Origin: Vibrio mytili
Lineage (GTDB): Bacteria > Pseudomonadota > Gammaproteobacteria > Enterobacterales > Vibrionaceae
Assembly (NCBI RefSeq): GCF_000830505.1
Contig: NZ_JXOK01000004.1
Span: 248,001 to 312,000 of the forward strand
Direction: 5' to 3'
DNA length: 64,000 nucleotides
Positions 1 to 8,654 of this stretch are shown in pieces (within the stretch, counting starts at the first letter, position 1; each line of letters begins with the position of its first letter). Position numbers and translations under genes: made by a program. A model generated the notes under the pieces. The model was given only the letters and a program-made list of their open reading frames with translations, was not told where the DNA came from and did not search any database.

Positions 1-1
1 G

Positions 2-103
2 AGTACAACTTATAAGGCTTTTATTGAACTCTGTGATAAAAATGACCAACCTTTCTACAAGGTAGTTGCGGGAGTTATAAATATGCAAAATATCTTGTTC
101 TAG
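2..103 (+). CDS. C-terminal end of a gene-cassette protein (cut by window edge)
   Basis: An open frame enters from the left edge and stops at TAG 101-103, giving the last 33 residues of a protein (ending NMQNILF). It stops seven bases before the start of an attC site, which is where a cassette-borne gene is expected to end. Too little is left to name a family. It is read as the last gene of the upstream integron cassette; the alternative is a chance open frame. Confidence 0.45.
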   Translation, partial: STTYKAFIELCDKNDQPFYKVVAGVINMQNILF

Positions 104-109
104 AAATTG

Positions 110-235
110 TCCATACAAACAGTTTAAGAGTGACTCCCCACGCTTGGCAATTTTGGTTTGGGTCTAGTTTAGTGTTTACGGCGTTCAATTTTAGTATCGT
201 GGTAGCGTGGCTCATTCCTTAATTCGGCGTTAAGT
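110..235 (+). repeat. Integron attC site (Vibrio repeat type)
   Basis: About 126 bases, ending in the core site GTTAAGT (229-235). The interior AGAGTGAC and CGCTTGGCA blocks and the ending AATTCGGCGTTA are typical of long Vibrio integron repeats. The left inverse core (TCCATAC, 110-116) departs from the RYYYAAC consensus. Recombination by the integron integrase would occur after the G of GTTAAGT, so this is the boundary between the two cassettes. The orientation puts the integrase gene to the left of the window. Confidence 0.85.
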
Positions 236-249
236 GCCTAGGAGGATGT

Positions 250-981
250 TTGAAGTTTATACGGCAATTTTGGATTTTTATCCTAACTGCGACAATAGTA
301 TTGTTGTCGTTGTACTTTGTTAATTTTAACGTGGTACACATTCCTTTATTCTCTGAAAAACAACAAGATTGGGCAAGTTTTGGTTCATATATTGGGGGTA
401 CACTTGGCTCCTTATTAGCGTTCTTAGCTTATTTGGGAATCAGAGAACAACTTTCAGAGCAACGCAACTCAATAAAGAAACAGGCTCGAGATAAGGCATT
501 TGATGAACACGTAACTAGGATCAAAGAGAGCTTAGAACGCACCAATCAACTGTCTATCGAGAGTATGCTGCCAATTGAAAAGCATTTAGGTATTGAATTG
601 GCTTTCTGTTTGGATAGTGAGCTTCAAAAGGTTTCTGAACAAGCTGAGCCAATTTATATTTTAGATGATGTCATCCACGCTTCACGGTTGATACAAAGTG
701 CGGAATATATCTTTAGACGGTATCTATATCTGATTGAGCAATCAGCTAAAGATTTGAGTGAAGCCTGCCCATTAGATGAGCATAGGTGGAGTGCTGTTGT
801 GACTTGGAGGTTGTTTCAGAAAAGAGCTAAGCTGCTTAACTATCTAGCACTGAAAGCAGAGCAAGAGCTGCTCGCTCCTAACCCTGAAATGTATAAACAT
901 GAGTATCAGGAAATACTGATGGCATTAGGGGCATATGAAAACTGGGAACGAGACTGGAAAACGATGGGTATAGGGTTTTAA
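250..981 (+). CDS. Integron-cassette membrane protein, PutAbiC-like N-terminus (candidate phage defence)
   Basis: The protein has 243 residues, starting at TTG 250 behind an AGGAGG Shine-Dalgarno at 240-245. An ATG at 246 is in a frame that closes early, so the TTG is preferred. There are two membrane segments (about residues 8-26 and 45-65), then a long, charged helical cytoplasmic part. The block FGSYIGGTLGSLLAFLAYLG resembles the second membrane helix of the putative abortive-infection family PutAbiC, where an FG-x-x-x-GG pattern precedes a hydrophobic helix. The gene fills one cassette exactly, between two attC sites, and its stop lies 10 bases before the next one. The family link rests on the N-terminal membrane part only; the C-terminal half is not recognised. 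A defence role is inference from that resemblance and from the cassette setting. Confidence 0.7.
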   Translation: MKFIRQFWIFILTATIVLLSLYFVNFNVVHIPLFSEKQQDWASFGSYIGGTLGSLLAFLAYLGIREQLSEQRNSIKKQARDKAFDEHVTRIKESLERTNQLSIESMLPIEKHLGIELAFCLDSELQKVSEQAEPIYILDDVIHASRLIQSAEYIFRRYLYLIEQSAKDLSEACPLDEHRWSAVVTWRLFQKRAKLLNYLALKAEQELLAPNPEMYKHEYQEILMALGAYENWERDWKTMGIGF

Positions 982-991
982 TTGACACGGC

Positions 992-1114
992 ACTTAACAA
1001 ATTGCTCAAGAGTGACGGCTAACCTTTGGCATTTTTGGTTTGGTTGAGTATGGTGATTACGGTGGCTTTGATTGGTTTTCGTGGTGTTAGCCGCACCTTA
1101 GCAAGGCGTTACTT
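992..1114 (+). repeat. Integron attC site, last of the array
   Basis: A 123-base attC. Its inverse core ACTTAAC (992-998) is the exact reverse complement of the GTTAAGT core at 229-235, as expected for a cassette that was once circular. The interior AAGAGTGACGGCTAACC and TTTGGCATTTTTGGTTTGG and the ending AAGGCGTTA match the first site. The final core reads GTTACTT (1108-1114), off the GTTRRRY consensus. No further attC is seen to the right, so this is the distal end of the array. Confidence 0.88.
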
Positions 1115-1265
1115 TCCCATACCTCACCTAATCCGTTACATCCTAATTGAGCAATATAACTGACAAGGTTATGTCCAAAGGTGTGCTGACGAGGCATGTA
1201 ACACGATAACGTTCTGACATGCCTAAGGTAAAATCTGTTCGCTGACTTAGTATCACCCTGAGGAA

Positions 1266-1481
1266 TTACATCCGTTTCAAAGGTTTAACCACACTGTCTA
1301 ACCCCTCAATTTTGAGAGCTAAACACAGCTTGAGCAAATCGCCTAGTTCACCACTCGGCCAGCCTTTTTTATCGAACCACAGTAAATACTCTTCTGGTAA
1401 ATCAATAAGCACTCTTCCTGCATACTTACCGAAGGGCATCTGCATTCTCGCCAGTTTTATCAAGTTTTCTTTTTCTAACAT
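1266..1481 (-). CDS. DUF3820 family small protein
   Basis: The protein has 71 residues. The segment MPFGKYAGRVLIDLPEEYL (residues 15-33), followed by LWF, is the signature of the DUF3820 family, small single-domain proteins common in gammaproteobacteria and of unproven function. It is the first chromosomal-type gene beyond the integron end. There is no signal peptide or membrane segment. The ribosome site is weak (AATCTT before ATG), so the start is moderately certain. Confidence 0.85.
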   Translation of the reverse strand: MLEKENLIKLARMQMPFGKYAGRVLIDLPEEYLLWFDKKGWPSGELGDLLKLCLALKIEGLDSVVKPLKRM

Positions 1482-1622
1482 AAGATTATCTGTTCAGGTG
1501 CGTTAGCAATGTTGTTTACTATTATACCCAAACCATCTGGATAGTTCTCCTGCATGATATTCCCATCCAATGTTCTCTTTATGCTAGAGTACGCGACATT
1601 AAGAACGAGTTATGAGAATAAA

Positions 1623-1931
1623 ATGAAGTCACCTTGTCGTGCCGCATGCAAGAACAATGGCGGTATCTGTTCTGGTTGCCATCGGACAATTACAGAAATT
1701 ATTCAATGGAAAGATAAAACGGATGAGCAGCGAGACGAGCTCATCGAGCAGATCACAGGTAACGACTCAACACATGACTGTCCTGAGTGTGGTAGCCAAT
1801 CTCACTGCGATATCGAGGCAGGGAAAGAAACCTGCTGGTGCTTTGACGTTGAATCCAGAGAGCTACCAAAACCACAACAAGGGCAAAAATGCCTTTGCCG
1901 TAAATGCTTAGAGAAGAAGCCTATCGAATAA
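1623..1931 (+). CDS. Cysteine-rich DUF1289 / CWC-type protein
   Basis: The protein has 102 residues from ATG 1623; the frame is open further upstream, but the conserved part begins MKSPCRAAC. The N-terminal half carries Cys5, Cys9, Cys16 and Cys19 followed by an I-x-x-W segment, the DUF1289 pattern (small Fe-S or zinc-binding proteins). The C-terminal half adds a second cluster (CPECG, CWCF, CLCRKCL) like the cysteine-rich CWC family. Metal binding is inferred from the cysteines. It converges with the HopJ-like gene on the other strand. Confidence 0.85.
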   Translation: MKSPCRAACKNNGGICSGCHRTITEIIQWKDKTDEQRDELIEQITGNDSTHDCPECGSQSHCDIEAGKETCWCFDVESRELPKPQQGQKCLCRKCLEKKPIE

Positions 1932-1938
1932 TAAATTT

Positions 1939-1974
1939 TACCCAAACAACCCATGTATGGCCGTTGTTTGGGTA
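1939..1974. terminator. Shared hairpin between convergent genes
   Basis: A 12-base inverted repeat, TACCCAAACAAC (1939-1950) and GTTGTTTGGGTA (1963-1974), lies between two convergent genes. The T-run is poor on both strands, so termination strength is uncertain. Confidence 0.55.
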
Positions 1975-1981
1975 GAAACGT

Positions 1982-2326
1982 TTACTTCACCGCCAGTGCT
2001 TGGGCATCGAACTTCACACCATCCCACCCTGTTACCATAAAATTACGAATATTCTGATGGTCGTTGTTATCTGGGTGTTGTAAGACATCCTCACGGTAAA
2101 AACGACCAAAGCAAGCTAACGTCGCATCCTTGTCCAAACCGTTGAGTAAACCAAACGCAAAGATCTTACACGAACCATTATTCTCTCCGGCACCATTTTG
2201 TATCTCGCCGTTTATAAAAGACGTTGGCGTGAAATCGTAATTTGCCTCAATGACCGCGATTGTGGTTTCAAATTCGATTTTCTCTGGTTGTGACGCAAGT
2301 GCATCCAAAAATTGTTTCAGTTCCAT
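1982..2326 (-). CDS. HopJ family protein
   Basis: The protein has 114 residues from the ATG at 2326, which begins MELKQFLDAL; the frame stays open further upstream but without family resemblance. The sequence matches the HopJ family, named after a Pseudomonas type III effector but widespread in free-living bacteria with no secretion-linked role shown. Supporting segments are FTPTSFING, NGSCKIFAFG and LACFGRFYREDVLQHP. It is cytoplasmic with no signal peptide. An effector role here is unlikely, since no secretion genes are nearby. Confidence 0.85.
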   Translation of the reverse strand: MELKQFLDALASQPEKIEFETTIAVIEANYDFTPTSFINGEIQNGAGENNGSCKIFAFGLLNGLDKDATLACFGRFYREDVLQHPDNNDHQNIRNFMVTGWDGVKFDAQALAVK

Positions 2327-2538
2327 GTAAATTCCAAATCCTCTTGCCACTGCTCTGTTTCGAACAACAAGTGACATATATGTTTCATAAAAAGCTAATA
2401 CAAAGGTCATGAATAATACATACATTCAATGCGTTAACAAAATACGCTCAAGTCAATGCACCAACGTCTTTTACTCAAAAACCTGAATAATTATTCCATG
2501 CATTGAACTCTGTTGCATCAACTCAATTAGGAAAAACC

Positions 2539-4308
2539 ATGAACACAACCGTTAAGGCAATCAGAGTATTCGCTCTTTCTTCCCTCGCCATTGCATGTAG
2601 TGTGCAAGCCGAAGAGGCAAACACAACGTACAGTTTACAATGTAAACCGACTAACGCACCGACTTCAACAGGAGTCCCCCTTAAGGGTCTAACGTTTGTC
2701 GGCACTTCAGTGGCAAGTTCGCCTTTTAACACTTCAGCGGCAGAGATTGTTACCTACGATGCGTGTACTGATAAGCTTTATGTAGTAAATGCGCAAGCAC
2801 AACGCGTTGATGTGTTAGAAATGGATGACAATAGCGTACCTTCATCAAACACCTACATTGACTTAACAAGCGCTGGGAAATCAGCCGGGGTTGAGATCGG
2901 CGCCGCGAACAGTGTGGCGGTCAATGGTGGTCTCATCGCGGTTGCGATAGAAAACAGCAACAAACAACACAACGGCATCATAGCACTATACCGTTCGGAC
3001 TCCCTTGAGCTCATCACAACCTATCCTGCTGGTGCACTACCAGATATGGTGGGCTTCTCTAAAGACGGTCGTTACATTGCGACCGCCAATGAAGGCGAAC
3101 CCAATGGCGACTACAGCGTCGATCCTGAAGGTAGCGTCACGCTCATTGATCTAAGTACAGGCGTAAAAAGTGCGCAAGTGACTCAAATCGGCTTCAATGA
3201 GTTTGATAAAGGCAGGAAAAACGAACTACCAGAACATGTCCGCATTTCTGCGCCAAACGCAAGTGTTGCGCAAGACCTTGAGCCAGAATACTTAACGTTT
3301 GGAGCGAATGGAAAAATCTATGTCGCCTTACAGGAAAACAACGCCTTGGCGATCATCAACCCAGAAAGCAAATCTGTAGAGAAGATCGTCGCCTTAGGTG
3401 AGAAATCGTGGTCAGACTCTAAATTAGATGCATCAAACAAAGACAAAACCGTTGGTAACTTCAAAAGCTATCCTCAATTGGTCGGCTTATACATGCCAGA
3501 TACGTTAGATAGCTATACGGTTAATGGGAAAACTTACATCGTCTCTGCTAACGAAGGTGATGGCCGTGAATACGGATTTACAACCACTCAAGAGCTGTGC
3601 GATCAAAAAGGCTTTAAGTGGGATGAAGATGACTACGCGGGTAGCGATGATTACGCCAGTAAACAAGGTACCTGTCTAAGCCATGTTGATGAAGTCCGAG
3701 GGAAAAAGCTTAACGTGGAGAGTGCTCACCCTCTTGCAGACGCGCTCAAGGACAACGACCAATTGGCACGTCTTAAAGTAATCAAGCCAGAAAAGACGTT
3801 GTCTGCCAACGAGAATGTACAGGCTTTTGGCGCGCGATCTTTCTCCATTTGGGATGAGAATGGCAAACTTGTTTTTGATAGTGGTGATGAATTTGCAACG
3901 TTCGCTTACCAAAATCAAGGTCAAAACTTTAACAGCACCAACGACAACAATAGCAGTGGTGATGACCGCAGCGATGATAAGGGGACGGAACCAGAAGCGA
4001 TTGAAATTGCGCATATCAACAACCGCGACTACGCCTTTATTGGCCTGGAGCGCCAAGGCGGAATCATGGTTTACGATATTACCATTCCTGAGCAAGCTAA
4101 GTTCCTGCACTATGTTAATCACCGTGATTACGGCCAGCCTGTCTGCACCGAAGTTGACGACGGTGAATGTGCGAACGATACCTACAACCCAAAAGCAGGC
4201 GATTTAGGTCCGGAGTCGATCCATTACTTTACTCGCAATGACCATCACTTTATTGCGGTAGGCAATGAGGTATCGGGTACTACCTCTGTATATCGAATAG
4301 AATTCTAA
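2539..4308 (+). CDS. Choice-of-anchor I family secreted beta-propeller protein
   Basis: The protein has 589 residues from ATG 2539 (AGGA upstream); an in-frame ATG at 2503 is less likely because the signal peptide begins at the second site. Residues 1-24 form a signal peptide ending VQA|EE. The rest is repeat-like beta structure with SANEGDGREYG, ATANEGEPNGDYSVDPEGS and DLGPESIHYF, hallmarks of the choice-of-anchor I family of exported proteins, which are related to alkaline phosphatase-like propellers. Acidic stretches (DEDDYAGSDDY, NDNNSSGDDRSDD) suggest calcium binding. The substrate is unknown. It is probably periplasmic or secreted. Confidence 0.85.
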   Translation: MNTTVKAIRVFALSSLAIACSVQAEEANTTYSLQCKPTNAPTSTGVPLKGLTFVGTSVASSPFNTSAAEIVTYDACTDKLYVVNAQAQRVDVLEMDDNSVPSSNTYIDLTSAGKSAGVEIGAANSVAVNGGLIAVAIENSNKQHNGIIALYRSDSLELITTYPAGALPDMVGFSKDGRYIATANEGEPNGDYSVDPEGSVTLIDLSTGVKSAQVTQIGFNEFDKGRKNELPEHVRISAPNASVAQDLEPEYLTFGANGKIYVALQENNALAIINPESKSVEKIVALGEKSWSDSKLDASNKDKTVGNFKSYPQLVGLYMPDTLDSYTVNGKTYIVSANEGDGREYGFTTTQELCDQKGFKWDEDDYAGSDDYASKQGTCLSHVDEVRGKKLNVESAHPLADALKDNDQLARLKVIKPEKTLSANENVQAFGARSFSIWDENGKLVFDSGDEFATFAYQNQGQNFNSTNDNNSSGDDRSDDKGTEPEAIEIAHINNRDYAFIGLERQGGIMVYDITIPEQAKFLHYVNHRDYGQPVCTEVDDGECANDTYNPKAGDLGPESIHYFTRNDHHFIAVGNEVSGTTSVYRIEF

Positions 4309-4325
4309 GACGACAACAAATACGT

Positions 4326-4360
4326 AAAAAAACCACGCCCGCGTCGGTATGCGGCGTGGT
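4326..4360 (-). terminator. Terminator of the phhAB operon
   Basis: The stem is ACCACGCC (4332-4339) with GGCGTGGT (4353-4360). Read leftward it ends in a run of seven T, so it mainly serves phhAB; it lies just past phhB. It may also weakly end the rightward upstream gene. Confidence 0.8.
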
Positions 4361-4382
4361 ACTTTGCTCTATGAGGGCAATA

Positions 4383-4712
4383 CTATATCAGCTCATCGCA
4401 CTTGGACGCACAGATAAAGTCATTCTTGTGTAACCCCTTAATCGAGTGACTCCACCATGTTACCGTCACCTTCCCCCACTCTAATAGAATTGATGGATGG
4501 TGAAACTCCTCTTCAGCCAACTCAGCTATCTGGTTGGTGAATGCCCAAGCTTGCTTAAAGTTCTTAAATTTATACACCTTCTCGAGTTGAGAAATGCCGT
4601 CTCTGTCTAGGATTTTCCAGTCTGACAGTTGCAGAAGTAGAGACTGTTGTTCCTCTGTATTTAAGGCGATGGCGTCGAGGCTACAAGCTTCGCATTTTTG
4701 TTCATTCAACAT
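4383..4712 (-). CDS. phhB: Pterin-4a-carbinolamine dehydratase
   Basis: The protein has 109 residues beginning [10 protein letters not shown]; the start at 4712 overlaps the phhA stop by 11 bases, so the two are translationally linked. It recycles the 4a-hydroxytetrahydrobiopterin made by phenylalanine hydroxylase. The conserved [20 protein letters not shown] block (about residues 58-77) and the following [11 protein letters not shown] segment are typical of the family; the family length is about 95-115 residues. Cytoplasmic. Confidence 0.95.
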   Translation of the reverse strand: MLNEQKCEACSLDAIALNTEEQQSLLLQLSDWKILDRDGISQLEKVYKFKNFKQAWAFTNQIAELAEEEFHHPSILLEWGKVTVTWWSHSIKGLHKNDFICASKCDELI

Positions 4713-5496
4713 GAGCGGGTTCCTTTGGTTCAAAGAGTGGAGGAAGCAAACCAGCGTCAATCGCGAGATCGGCTTGCTTTAAAAGATTTAACTGGCTAAT
4801 GCGATACAATTGTGAAAAATCATCTATCACATAATACTTGGGCTGCATGATATCGATCCGATAAGGCGTTCTTAACACCGTTTGTAAGTCGAATTCCTCA
4901 CGAATCGCCTCATCGCTTTCCAATGCGTAGATGGTTTCCCCCGGAGAAGACAAAATACCTCCTCCGTATATTTTTGTACGGTTACCTTCTTTAACCAGGC
5001 CAAACTCAACCGTAAACCAATATAGACGGGCGAGATAGGCTCTCTGCTTAGACGTTGCCGCTTGACCGAGTTGCCCATAGTGTTCAGTAAATGCAGCAAA
5101 ATCGGGATTGGTTAACATCGCACAGTGACCAAATATTTCGTGGAAAAAATCGGGTTCCTGTAAATAATCGAATTCCTCACGACTGCGAAGAAACGTAGCG
5201 ACAGGGAATCGTTTGTTACCTAACAGATTAAAAAATCGATCGAAGTCAATGAGCGCAGGCACAGGCTCTACCTGCCAGCCTGTTGCCTCCTTCAACACTT
5301 TGTTTACTTCAGGGAGCTGGGGGACACGATCGGTTGGCAAGTTAAGCAACGCCAAACCGTGTAGATACGCATCACAAGCACGATCTTGAATCACACTCAT
5401 TTGTCGGCTGACCAGATCGCGCCAAATCGCGTCTTCCTCTGGGCTCCATTCAACCTTCCCTTCCTGGTTGACAGGCTTAGAATGATACTGAGTCAT
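4702..5496 (-). CDS. phhA: Phenylalanine-4-monooxygenase
   Basis: The protein has 264 residues, normal for the bacterial enzyme. It hydroxylates phenylalanine to tyrosine using O2 and a tetrahydropterin. The iron ligands are visible as His119 and His124 (HEIFGH) and Glu164 (VEFG). It is the first gene of the phhAB operon. Its promoter region faces aacS and contains a TyrR box at 5589-5606, so aromatic amino acids probably control it. In this setting phenylalanine would flow to tyrosine, then homogentisate and finally acetoacetate. Confidence 0.97.
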   Translation of the reverse strand: MTQYHSKPVNQEGKVEWSPEEDAIWRDLVSRQMSVIQDRACDAYLHGLALLNLPTDRVPQLPEVNKVLKEATGWQVEPVPALIDFDRFFNLLGNKRFPVATFLRSREEFDYLQEPDFFHEIFGHCAMLTNPDFAAFTEHYGQLGQAATSKQRAYLARLYWFTVEFGLVKEGNRTKIYGGGILSSPGETIYALESDEAIREEFDLQTVLRTPYRIDIMQPKYYVIDDFSQLYRISQLNLLKQADLAIDAGLLPPLFEPKEPAHVE

Positions 5497-5588
5497 GGCA
5501 CACCTCGATTAACAATCCTTTTACATAAAGCCTATCCGGACTCATTGCAGCTTCCAATCCCATTGCGTCACTCTTAGCGCCTTCGCGC

Positions 5589-5606
5589 TGTAACATATTG
5601 TTTACA
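5589..5606. promoter_or_regulatory. TyrR box between phhA and aacS
   Basis: TGTAACATATTGTTTACA matches the TyrR palindrome TGTAAA-N6-TTTACA at 11 of 12 fixed positions. It lies 93 bases upstream of phhA and 120 bases upstream of aacS, in their shared divergent promoter region. TyrR is known to activate phhA in other gammaproteobacteria; control of aacS by the same box is inference. Confidence 0.75.
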
Positions 5607-5725
5607 AAACTCTGTAACATCATGATTTTATTGACAGTCAATAAATTATCGCAAGTTTGACTTTATTAGATAATCCTCTCACACTTAACTTGTTAGCATT
5701 TTGTTATGAGAAGGGCAGAGGGACA

Positions 5726-7690
5726 ATGCGCCAAAGCAATAAAGTATGGCAACCGAGCGAAAATCGTATCGACGAAGCCAACCTGACCCAGTTTATTGAA
5801 CACGTAAACAAGCAGGGCAATAACATCCGAAGCTATTCGGAGTTACATCAATGGTCTTTGGACAATACCGAACAATTTTGGCAAGAGGTATGGTTGTTTT
5901 GTGACGTCATTGGTAACCCAGGTGATACAGTAAAAATTCAGGGAGACAGCAAATGGCAACAACCCATAGTGAATCGGGATACGATTTGGTTTCCTGACGC
6001 TCATATCAATTATGCCGAAAATTTGCTTAGCTTTGCGTACCAAAAGCCTGACGATTTAGCCATTTGGTTTGAAAACGAGCAAGGAGAAAAGCAAACCTAT
6101 ACGTGGCAATTGCTCTGCGATGAGGTATCCAGTGTTCAACAATGGCTCAAAGAATGTGACATCAAACCAGGAGATGTCGTAGCTGGATACCTGCCCTACC
6201 TACCCCAGACCATTGTCGCGATGTTAGCCACCACAAGTTTAGGTGCAACCTGGACATCAACGTCACCGGACTTTGGTGTTGACAGTGTTTTGGAAAGATT
6301 TGGCCAAGTAAAACCAAAAGTCCTATTTATCTGTGATGGCTATACGTTCAACGGTAAAACGTTCGACATGACAGATAAAAACCACAAGCTTGCAGAAAAC
6401 CTACAAGGGCTTAAGCAAGTTTGTCAGATTAGTAACCTAAAGCCACATATATGCGAATGCGATGTATGTACTCAAGATTGGCAGAACGTCCTCAATCAAT
6501 ATTCGCCAGAATCTGTCTTTTTTCATCGCGGCCGTTTCAATGATCCATTGTTTATTCTCTACTCCTCTGGAACGACGGGAAAACCCAAGTGCATCGTTCA
6601 CTCGGTTGGTGGCACCATCATTAACCATGTAAAAGAGCATCAACTGCATTGCGATGTGCAACCGAATGATCGAGTGTTTTATTACACAACGTGTGGTTGG
6701 ATGATGTGGAACTGGCACGTATCCGCATTGGCAAGTGGCGCTTGCTTAGTCATTTTTGATGGTAGCCCAATCTACCCGAGCCACAAAGTACTTTGGACAT
6801 TAGCGCAAAAGGCACAAGTCACTTTGTTTGGCACTTCCGCTAAGTACCTAGAAGCGATGGAAAAAGTAGGCTACTCACCGAAAGACAGCGATGATTTTCC
6901 ATCACTGAAAACCATCTGCTCGACGGGCTCTGTCCTATTTCCCGAACAATTTGATTACGTGTACCGGCACATAAAAGAAGACGTTCATTTAGCGTCTATT
7001 TCTGGGGGTACGGACATATGTGGCTGCTTTGTTCTAGGTAACCCTATTTCTCCTGTTTATCGCGGAGAGTGCCAGGGCGCTGGATTAGGGGTGGATGTCA
7101 AAGTATTCAACCCGCAAGGTCACAGTATTGTCGGTGAACGTGGCGAACTGGTATGTGTTAATAGCATTCCCAACTTTCCATCCCAATTCTGGAATGACTT
7201 CGGTGAGCGCTACCACCATGCGTATTGGGACAAGTTTCATAATGTTTGGCATCATGGGGATGACGTCGAAGCAACCGAAACGGGTGGCTATATTTTCTAT
7301 GGTCGCAGTGACACAACGCTAAATCCGGGTGGTGTACGAATAGGCACCTCTGAAATTTACCAGCAAGTCAATGCAATAGATGGCATTGTAGATTCGATTG
7401 CCGTGGGCAAAGAAATCGATAGAAATGAACAGATCTGGCTGTTTGTTCAGCTCGCAGACAGCGAGACATTGAGTGATGAATTAATTGCGAAGATCAAAAC
7501 ACAACTGAAACTTTCCTGCTCTCCTCGACACGTACCGAGTGCGATTTTTGCTATCAGTGACATACCGAAGACTCGGTCAGGAAAGCTCGTGGAACTCGCC
7601 GTTAAGCAAGTGATCAATGGCAGAGACGTTGATAACCTTGGTTCAATAGCCAATGCACATGTGTTAGATGAAATAAGAGCACGAATCTAG
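5726..7690 (+). CDS. aacS: Acetoacetate-CoA ligase
   Basis: The protein has 654 residues from ATG 5726, with AGAGGGA upstream; the frame opens earlier at 5657, but that extension has no family character. It activates acetoacetate to acetoacetyl-CoA with ATP. The P-loop-like YSSGTTGKPKC (about residues 278-288), the adenylation motif and the C-terminal lysine in KTRSGKL (about 614) are those of the ANL superfamily, and the length matches AacS. Divergent from phhA, it would consume the acetoacetate released when phenylalanine and tyrosine are broken down. Confidence 0.95.
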   Translation: MRQSNKVWQPSENRIDEANLTQFIEHVNKQGNNIRSYSELHQWSLDNTEQFWQEVWLFCDVIGNPGDTVKIQGDSKWQQPIVNRDTIWFPDAHINYAENLLSFAYQKPDDLAIWFENEQGEKQTYTWQLLCDEVSSVQQWLKECDIKPGDVVAGYLPYLPQTIVAMLATTSLGATWTSTSPDFGVDSVLERFGQVKPKVLFICDGYTFNGKTFDMTDKNHKLAENLQGLKQVCQISNLKPHICECDVCTQDWQNVLNQYSPESVFFHRGRFNDPLFILYSSGTTGKPKCIVHSVGGTIINHVKEHQLHCDVQPNDRVFYYTTCGWMMWNWHVSALASGACLVIFDGSPIYPSHKVLWTLAQKAQVTLFGTSAKYLEAMEKVGYSPKDSDDFPSLKTICSTGSVLFPEQFDYVYRHIKEDVHLASISGGTDICGCFVLGNPISPVYRGECQGAGLGVDVKVFNPQGHSIVGERGELVCVNSIPNFPSQFWNDFGERYHHAYWDKFHNVWHHGDDVEATETGGYIFYGRSDTTLNPGGVRIGTSEIYQQVNAIDGIVDSIAVGKEIDRNEQIWLFVQLADSETLSDELIAKIKTQLKLSCSPRHVPSAIFAISDIPKTRSGKLVELAVKQVINGRDVDNLGSIANAHVLDEIRARI

Positions 7691-7751
7691 GCGTAGATCA
7701 TGTTCGGGATTTAGCCTGGGTGTTAACGATAAGTAGACGTTAAAGACAACA

Positions 7752-7779
7752 AAAAGCGAGCGTTAAATCGCTCGCTTTT
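7752..7779. terminator. Bidirectional terminator
   Basis: AAAAGCGAGCG (7752-7762) pairs with CGCTCGCTTTT (7769-7779). It sits between aacS and the convergent methyltransferase gene and has an A-run and T-run usable on both strands. Confidence 0.9.
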
Positions 7780-7859
7780 GGTTAATGTTCATTATTCAAA
7801 ACTTTTGCTGGGGCGATATCTACGCCTGACTCTGTAGTCAAAACGCAATGCTTATCGCC

Positions 7860-8435
7860 TTAGCGACGACCAATACCCATTACAACCGCTATCGTTTGAG
7901 TATCTGAGGTAATGTCAAATACCTTTTTTGCTTCTACTTCTGAAAAGCCCGCTTTTTTCAGCGCTTGCTCAGAGCGAGCAACGGTAAAACCTTCACTTTC
8001 TGGATCCGCCGCCCAGTCGAAGTGCACAAAGTAACCACCGCAATTGAGGATAGAAAGTGCAATTTTTAAAGAAGCGTCCAAATCATCGACAAAGGCTAGA
8101 ACTGACGAGGCGACCACAAGATCAAACTGGCCGCGAAACGCCGGATGCTGCGCGACTAAACCTCTCGACAGCACGTCTACGACCGGTTCTACGTTAGCAA
8201 GCTCTTTCTTGTCTAACTCTTCAATCATACTTTCTGATGCATCTAGCGCCACGATATCTTTTACAATCGGTGACAATAATTGGCTTAACTGTCCTGTCCC
8301 GCATCCAAAGTCTAGCACCTTAAGACCATTAAGCTGAGTTAATCGTTGTAACTGCTCAAATACTGACTGCGCAAATTTCTCTGTTGCTGGATTGGATTCC
8401 CAGTTTTTTGCTAAGCCGTCCCAATCTTGTGCCAT
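7860..8435 (-). CDS. Class I SAM-dependent methyltransferase
   Basis: The protein has 191 residues from the ATG at 8435, placed six bases after GGAGG; a second ATG upstream overlaps that ribosome site and is less likely. VLDFGCGTGQL (residues 40-50) is the glycine-rich SAM-binding motif I; IVALDASESMIEEL follows as motif II. The substrate cannot be told. The C-terminal part (FTVARSEQALKKAGF) resembles small-molecule methyltransferases of the UbiE/Tam kind. It is divergent from a LysR gene that could regulate it. Confidence 0.88.
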   Translation of the reverse strand: MAQDWDGLAKNWESNPATEKFAQSVFEQLQRLTQLNGLKVLDFGCGTGQLSQLLSPIVKDIVALDASESMIEELDKKELANVEPVVDVLSRGLVAQHPAFRGQFDLVVASSVLAFVDDLDASLKIALSILNCGGYFVHFDWAADPESEGFTVARSEQALKKAGFSEVEAKKVFDITSDTQTIAVVMGIGRR

Positions 8436-8654
8436 CGTGGCCTCCATGTTCACTTCTTATGCCCCACATATCACCGTTAGACGTCAAGGTACTCACTAGC
8501 GCCTTGAGACTGTATAGGGTACCCCAAAATCGTTAAAAGGCCATAGACTTATCTGGCGAATTACTGTTTTTTTCGATAATCTTTCACAGCTTTGAGAGCA
8601 CAGCGACACGCTGCTCTTCTTTCATATAAATTTTATTTTTGGTTATGTTAAATC

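Noticed and set aside
1192..1224. Third, degenerate attC from the AGGCATGT/ACATGCCT inverted repeat
   Set aside because: No GTTRRRY core or conserved attC interior; just an inverted repeat.
3676..4207. Long antisense open frames opposite the choice-of-anchor gene (and similar ones opposite coxA at 26164-26649)
   Set aside because: They follow the codon bias of the real gene on the other strand, have no ribosome site and no family character.
5508..5525. Second TyrR box overlapping the phhA leader
   Set aside because: Only the right half TTTACA fits; the left half matches 3 of 6.
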